Assembly (NCBI GenBank): GCA_009733775.1
Contig: WOGZ01000247.1
Coordinates: 1 to 50,755, forward strand
Origin: Alectoria sarmentosa
Taxonomy: Eukaryota > Ascomycota > Lecanoromycetes > Lecanorales > Parmeliaceae
Direction: 5' to 3'
DNA: 50,755 nucleotides
Under the pieces are notes generated by a model that saw only the letters and a program-made list of their open reading frames with translations, made no database searches and was not told the DNA's origin. Made by a program: the position numbers and the translations under genes. Below, one piece after another: positions 46,021 to 50,755 of the stretch (its first letter is position 1; every line of letters starts with the position of its first letter).

Positions 46021-48892
46021 ATATAAAAAGATTTTGATAAAAAAGTTTCGAAAAAGAAGGGGTAGAAATCCTTTAAAAGATGTCGAAAAAGATATCGAAA
46101 TTATAAAATCTTAATTTCTTTTCGTCAAATTGAACGTTAAAAAAAATAATGAGAATTTATGAATTTAAATTTTTATAAATAGAAAAATGAGGTTTTCAAT
46201 TATGAGAATTTGTTTAACGTATATATTATTATTATTTGAATGATATTCGAAATCGAAAAAATTTTGTTTCGAAAATCAACATCTTATTATTTCGTAACTC
46301 ATCTCACTTTTTTCTTGATAAATACATTTCATATAATTTATATTTTGATTTTATAATCTTATAAATTTAAATTAAAATTGCGAAATTTATTTCAATTTTT
46401 CGTCAATTTTCGTTTTAATTAATTCAAATAATTATTTCAATTTTTTGTTAATCTTCGTTTTGATTAATTTAAATAATAATTTTGAATTGAGACGTAAGCA
46501 AAATAAATTGAATTTTTTTATTAATCGAATATCATTCACGAATATCGTATTTTAAAATTATGAAAACGTAATTTTAAGAAGCGACAAATTTAAGAGAATT
46601 TTTTGTTGATAAACGATTCGTTAGAAAAAAAACAGCGAATCTCATTACTTGAAAAATTGTTTTTTAAAATCAAATTAAACGCATTTTAAATCATCATTTT
46701 GATTACGAATTCGTTTTAAAAAAAATCGTTTTTATTATTAATCAAATCAGATCTAAACAACAAAAAAATTCGATTATTAATTAATTTTAATATGAAAATA
46801 TTTTTTTCTCGATATTAAATTGTAATGCTCGAAAATCGTTTTTCACATTTCACATCTTTTCACGCATTAAGAGAATCAAAAACTTAAAACTTTTTTTTCA
46901 AAACGATTCTTATAATCGTCTCGATTCGCTTTTTAAATTGTTAATCGATATTCTTTTTTTATATAACATTAATTATAAAAAAGGATATATAAACGATTTT
47001 TTAATAAAAATTATAATGAAAAATAAAAGAATGAGAAATAAGAAAGAGAAGAAAATGATAAAAAAAATTCAATTTATAATCTCGCAAATGTTAAAACGAT
47101 AAACAAAAGAAAATTCAACGACGTTAAAATATTATTATGATGAATCGTTATCGAATATTAACAGATTTTTGAATAAAGCAAATGCAAATGATATAAAATT
47201 ATTTTCGTTAATCGATTTAAATTTATTCGACGTTTAAATAATAAAAATCATAAAATCGAATTTGATTGAGATTAAGCGAAAAGCCGCGTATTTCGCAATT
47301 TTTTATAAATATTTAAATTTTTTTTATTTACATAAGAGAAAAGTCTTTAAAGCGCTCAATAATTTCGAAAAATGATTTTATCAAATAACATTCGAAATTT
47401 ATTAATTTTTTGACATTAAAAATGTGAATGTCAATTTAAAACACAATGTCGTTCACATTATTAACAATGTGCTATTAAACAAAAATTAAATAATTTATCA
47501 AAAATAAAAATATATGATTCAAAATAATGATTATAATTCGTGAGTTGAGGATTTAAAAACCTCGAGCATTAACATTGCGAATGAATCGATATTTTATTTA
47601 ATAAAAGATTTAAATACGTTATAAAGAATGTTTTTAGATATTATAATTAAATCTTTGAAAAATAAAAGAAAAGTCGATGTTTTTAATTCAATTTCGAAAA
47701 TCAAAAAATTCAAATCGAAATCGAATGCAATTTTTTTATTAAAGATCAAAAAGAATAATAAAAAAACGATAATTTTGAAAAAAAGAAAAACGGATTTATT
47801 GAATTTGAAAATGAATTATAATGAAATCTCGTCGATGAAAAGAAAAAGAAATAAAGTATTGAATTTAAAATAAATAATATTTCAAAAATAATAATTTCGT
47901 TATAAATAATCGATTTTAACGACGCGATCGAAAATTTCATAATCAAAATGAAAATAAAATCGTTAAATTCGAAATCGATTTTTGAAAAAATCATTTTAAA
48001 AAATCTTATTTCGAAATCGAAGAATAAGAAAATTAAATTTAAAAAAAAATTTCAAATTTTAAAATTATTAATCGAGAATTTATATAAAGCATTTTTAAAA
48101 ATGATAAATTACGTTCAATAAAAACACTCAATTTTATGAAATGTTAAACGAATTTTTATATTTGAAAATCAAAAATCAAAGCACGATGCGAAAGAAAATT
48201 TTCGTTTAAATATATAAAAAAAAACGCGCGACAATTAACGAGAGAAGATAAAAACGAAAAATTTTATTTTATATAAAATCTTAAAGAGAATTATTGAATT
48301 AATTAATTAAATTATATAATAATTTAATAAAAAAGATTTTGAGATTACGAGAAGAATATTTGAACATAAAAATCGAAAAAAAAACTTTAAAGATTTTGAA
48401 AAGTTTAAATGATTAATCGATTTTAAAATCATCATAATCGATATTAAAATTCAAAATGTTTCAATATTTAAACATCGTATTACTTTTCAAAATATTCTCG
48501 AAATCCGTTTTATTATTTCGAATCTTTTATCATCAAAACACATTTTCATTCGTATTCTCGCATTTGTTCTTTTAAATTCTTTAACGCTTTAACGAAAAGA
48601 GACAATCTTTTTATCTCGTTATATGCTTTTAATCAAATTCTCGAATTTGAGAACATCGATAAATCTTATTTCAAAACATCAAATTCATTTCGTTCAATTC
48701 CGATTTCATTAAAATCGAAGAGACGAATTGTTTTGAAACACGTCAATTTTTTTTTTAAAATATCAAATCGTTTACGATTGAAAAAATCGTTGAGAAGAAA
48801 GGTTTTTGTTAGAAAAAAACATAACGAAATAAAACGATTAATAAGCGCATTATCGCCTTTGAGGACGTGAAAGATTTTCGATGAAAAACAAT
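46021..48892. other. Unexplained 2.9 kb inside E4 after pol
   Basis: No motif found. Short plus-strand frames such as 47,628-47,873 are Lys/Asn-rich and look like low-GC noise. The part may be a long 3' untranslated region, a captured sequence or a nested repeat. Confidence 0.4.
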
Positions 48893-49081
48893 TGTTATGA
48901 TTGTTTGTTTATTAAATAACTTGACATTCAACATAACGTAACTTTCTTAATATAAAGAATATAAAAATCATCACACACTTAATAACATGACTTGTTTTTC
49001 TGTTTTTTGTTCTTTTGTTTCCGCATATAAGAAAGAACGTTCCGTAATATAGAAATCTCATTTCTATCGAAAACCTTGTCA
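48893..49081 (+). repeat. Right LTR of E4
   Basis: 189 bp, pairs with 38,778-38,966. Confidence 0.88.
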
Positions 49082-49086
49082 CAAAT

Positions 49087-50183
49087 TATATAATATAAAA
49101 AGCTTTAATTATTTATTTATAAAATTTGAAAGAATTGAAGAATTTTGCGTACTTTCGAATTTTATATAATTATTAATAAATATATAATCAAAAAAATAAA
49201 ACAATTTTATTATTTTATTATAATATTAAATAAGTTAATTTCGAAAGAATATAAAATCTTTATTATCGATAATGAAAAATATTTTTACAATTATTTATGA
49301 TATTTCTTTATATAAAACTTAAAAAATAAATCGAAAGTTAAAAAACTTAAAAATACGTTAATTAGAATAATCAAATTAATTATTAACACATTATCTTTTA
49401 ACATTATTTTCTTTATAAACAATTATTTTAATAATTTAAAGATAATTGTAATTTTAAAAGTTAAAGAAATTGCGATGTGTGAACTTATAAAATTAAGTTA
49501 AAAAAATCTTTTAAATTTACTCGTGGAAATGAAATAGCAGTCTTTTAAAAATATTTCGTACGAAGTTTTTATAACAATGATACAAGATAAGATTTTTATA
49601 ATATTTCAATAAAACAATAATCTTATTTTAACATTTATTATTTTATATAATATTCGAAAAACTAATAATTTTATTTTCAAAAAAAGAAAACGTTTTAATA
49701 AGATAAATATAAATGCTCGTATCGTTATATTATTTTTAAAAAAGATGAATAAAATGTTTTAAAGAAGACGATAAAGATTTTCAAGCTCTTTTTTTATTTT
49801 AATAAATATATAAAAAAAGTTAATCGATTTAATGCTTTAACGATTGCATATATTAATTAACGAATTTATAATCGAAATTAAATGTTTTTATTTTATTAAC
49901 ATTTAAATAAAAGTTTTATAAATGCTTTTAAATTATATAAATTAACGAAAACGATTTAGAAATATTAAAAGTTTTTAAAAAATGTGATTGTAAAGCTATT
50001 ATAAAAGAGAATTTTTAATTAATAATTATTATCTTAAATCTCAATTTTATTCAATTAAAGCGATTATGAAACAATTATGAATAATAAAATTTGAAAATTA
50101 TTCGTATATGTTTTATATGTCGCAAAGATTATAAAGATAAACGTTTAAATATAGAAATTAATAATAATAAAAAAGACATACGA
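49087..50183. other. AT-rich DNA right of E4, no gene seen
   Basis: About 1.1 kb in which I see neither a gene nor a repeat boundary. Confidence 0.5.
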
Positions 50184-50389
50184 TGTTAAAATTAATATAA
50201 AGTTATATTATATAAATGTATTAAATAAGATAATTAAGTGAGAAGAAAATATATATATATAAAAAAAAAAAATTTATATGAAAATAAAAGTTCTTGCTAA
50301 AACACGTTAAGCTTAATCGAGTAATGTTAAAGAAATGTGATATTAAAGAAAAGTTAATTTTATTAAAAATGTAAAATACGCTTATAACA
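50184..50389 (+). repeat. Dispersed 206-bp repeat, possible solo LTR (copy 2)
   Basis: It starts TGTTAAAATTAAT and ends CGCTTATAACA, with TG...CA ends intact. It aligns with 9,508-9,710 in the same direction, with the shared blocks given there. The flanking pentamers (TACGA, TTATC) do not match. Confidence 0.65.
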
Positions 50390-50505
50390 TTATCTCTTTC
50401 TTTTAAAAAACGATGTTTCAGCGTTATAAAAATCGGAGAAATGTGTTTATAATTTGCTTTATATCTTCGAAACCTTTAATTAATAATTATTTTCAATAAG
50501 AGAAG

Positions 50506-50507
<2 letters not shown>

Positions 50508-50544
<37 letters not shown>
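50508..50544. repeat. (TAA)n microsatellite
   Basis: About 12 uninterrupted TAA units. Confidence 0.9.
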
Positions 50545-50545
<1 letters not shown>

Positions 50546-50755
50546 TATCGCGTGAAAATTCTTAATAACGTCGTCGATATTATAATATTTTATCGTTTTA
50601 AACGTTTAAAAATAACGTGATTTGATTAAAAATTGACGTATAATCGTCGTCGAAGCATTTAAATATTTAATATTATTTAATATTCGATATTTTGAGCGAA
50701 GAAAAAATCGCAAAAATTAAACGATATAATTAAATAAAATCTTTTAAATCGAATC

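Larger units (their letters stand above)
38778..49081 (+). mobile_element. Chromodomain-bearing Ty3/Gypsy retrotransposon E4 (10,304 bp), RIP-inactivated
   Basis: Direct repeats of exactly 189 bp lie at 38,778-38,966 and 48,893-49,081, starting TGTTATGATTG and ending TTGCTA/TTGTCA. The flanking pentamers TAAAT (38,773-38,777) and CAAAT (49,082-49,086) differ only by one C/T. Just inside the left LTR the sequence ATTGATAACAAC could be a mutated primer-binding site. Protease-like, reverse transcriptase, RNase H, integrase and chromodomain signatures follow one another from about 42,239 to 46,020, all in the same plus-strand frame. That order (chromodomain after integrase) marks a chromovirus-type Gypsy element. 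Many in-frame stops make it inactive. The 2.8 kb after the pol end is unexplained. Confidence 0.88.

Noticed and set aside
50508..50544. CRISPR-like or regulatory repeat
   Set aside because: It is a plain (TAA)n microsatellite with no spacers, in a eukaryotic genome.

Overview
The window looks like part of a filamentous ascomycete (Pezizomycotina) genome with two sharply different compartments. Positions about 11,940-32,720 form a gene island of normal base composition, with nine recognisable intron-bearing genes. The introns are mostly 47-125 nt, start GT and end AG, and usually carry a CTGAC or CTAAC branch site. Both flanks (1-11,940 and 32,720-50,755) are extremely AT-rich. There most remaining C and G sit in CpG, coding capacity is lost, and ruined LTR retrotransposons can still be traced. 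This is the expected look of repeat-induced point mutation (RIP, C-to-T change in repeats). The exact species cannot be read from the sequence.

Gene island, left to right. A class I SAM-dependent methyltransferase (+, seven exons including two microexons) faces LSM6 (-), the U6 snRNA-associated Sm-like protein. LSM6 is divergent from a Rad60/Esc2-type protein with SUMO-like domains (+). After 1.3 kb without a convincing gene come enolase (+, with a non-canonical GG donor in intron 1), translation initiation factor eIF3j/HCR1 (+) and a long CAMK-like Ser/Thr kinase (+). RAD7 (-) and RAD16 (+) then lie head to head across a 489-bp shared promoter, and a hotdog-fold acyl-CoA thioesterase-like gene (-) closes the island. 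Apart from RAD7/RAD16, whose products form the global-genome nucleotide excision repair complex, and a possible genome-stability link through Rad60/Esc2, these are unrelated housekeeping genes. I see no metabolic cluster. Two copies of a short TA-flanked hairpin element sit inside the island, one of them just upstream of the thioesterase.

Left flank. A minus-strand Ty3/Gypsy pol remnant (reverse transcriptase and RNase H) lies at about 1,090-2,640. A 2,448-bp LTR element (2,715-5,162; 181-bp LTRs, target duplication TAAAT) and a 2,018-bp LTR element (6,341-8,358; 151-bp LTRs, target duplication AAAAT) follow. Next come a 203-bp repeat at 9,508, which recurs near the right edge, and a pair of 120-bp repeats at 10,254 and 11,576.

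Right flank. There is a 5,401-bp LTR element (33,315-38,715; 178-bp LTRs, target duplication TATTA). After it comes a 10,304-bp chromodomain-bearing Gypsy element (38,778-49,081; 189-bp LTRs). Its protease, reverse transcriptase, RNase H, integrase and chromodomain signatures all fall in one reading frame, broken mainly by stop codons. The last 1.7 kb holds the second copy of the 9,508 repeat and a trinucleotide microsatellite.

All exon boundaries were placed by eye from GT/AG signals, reading-frame continuity and remembered family motifs. No alignment was run.
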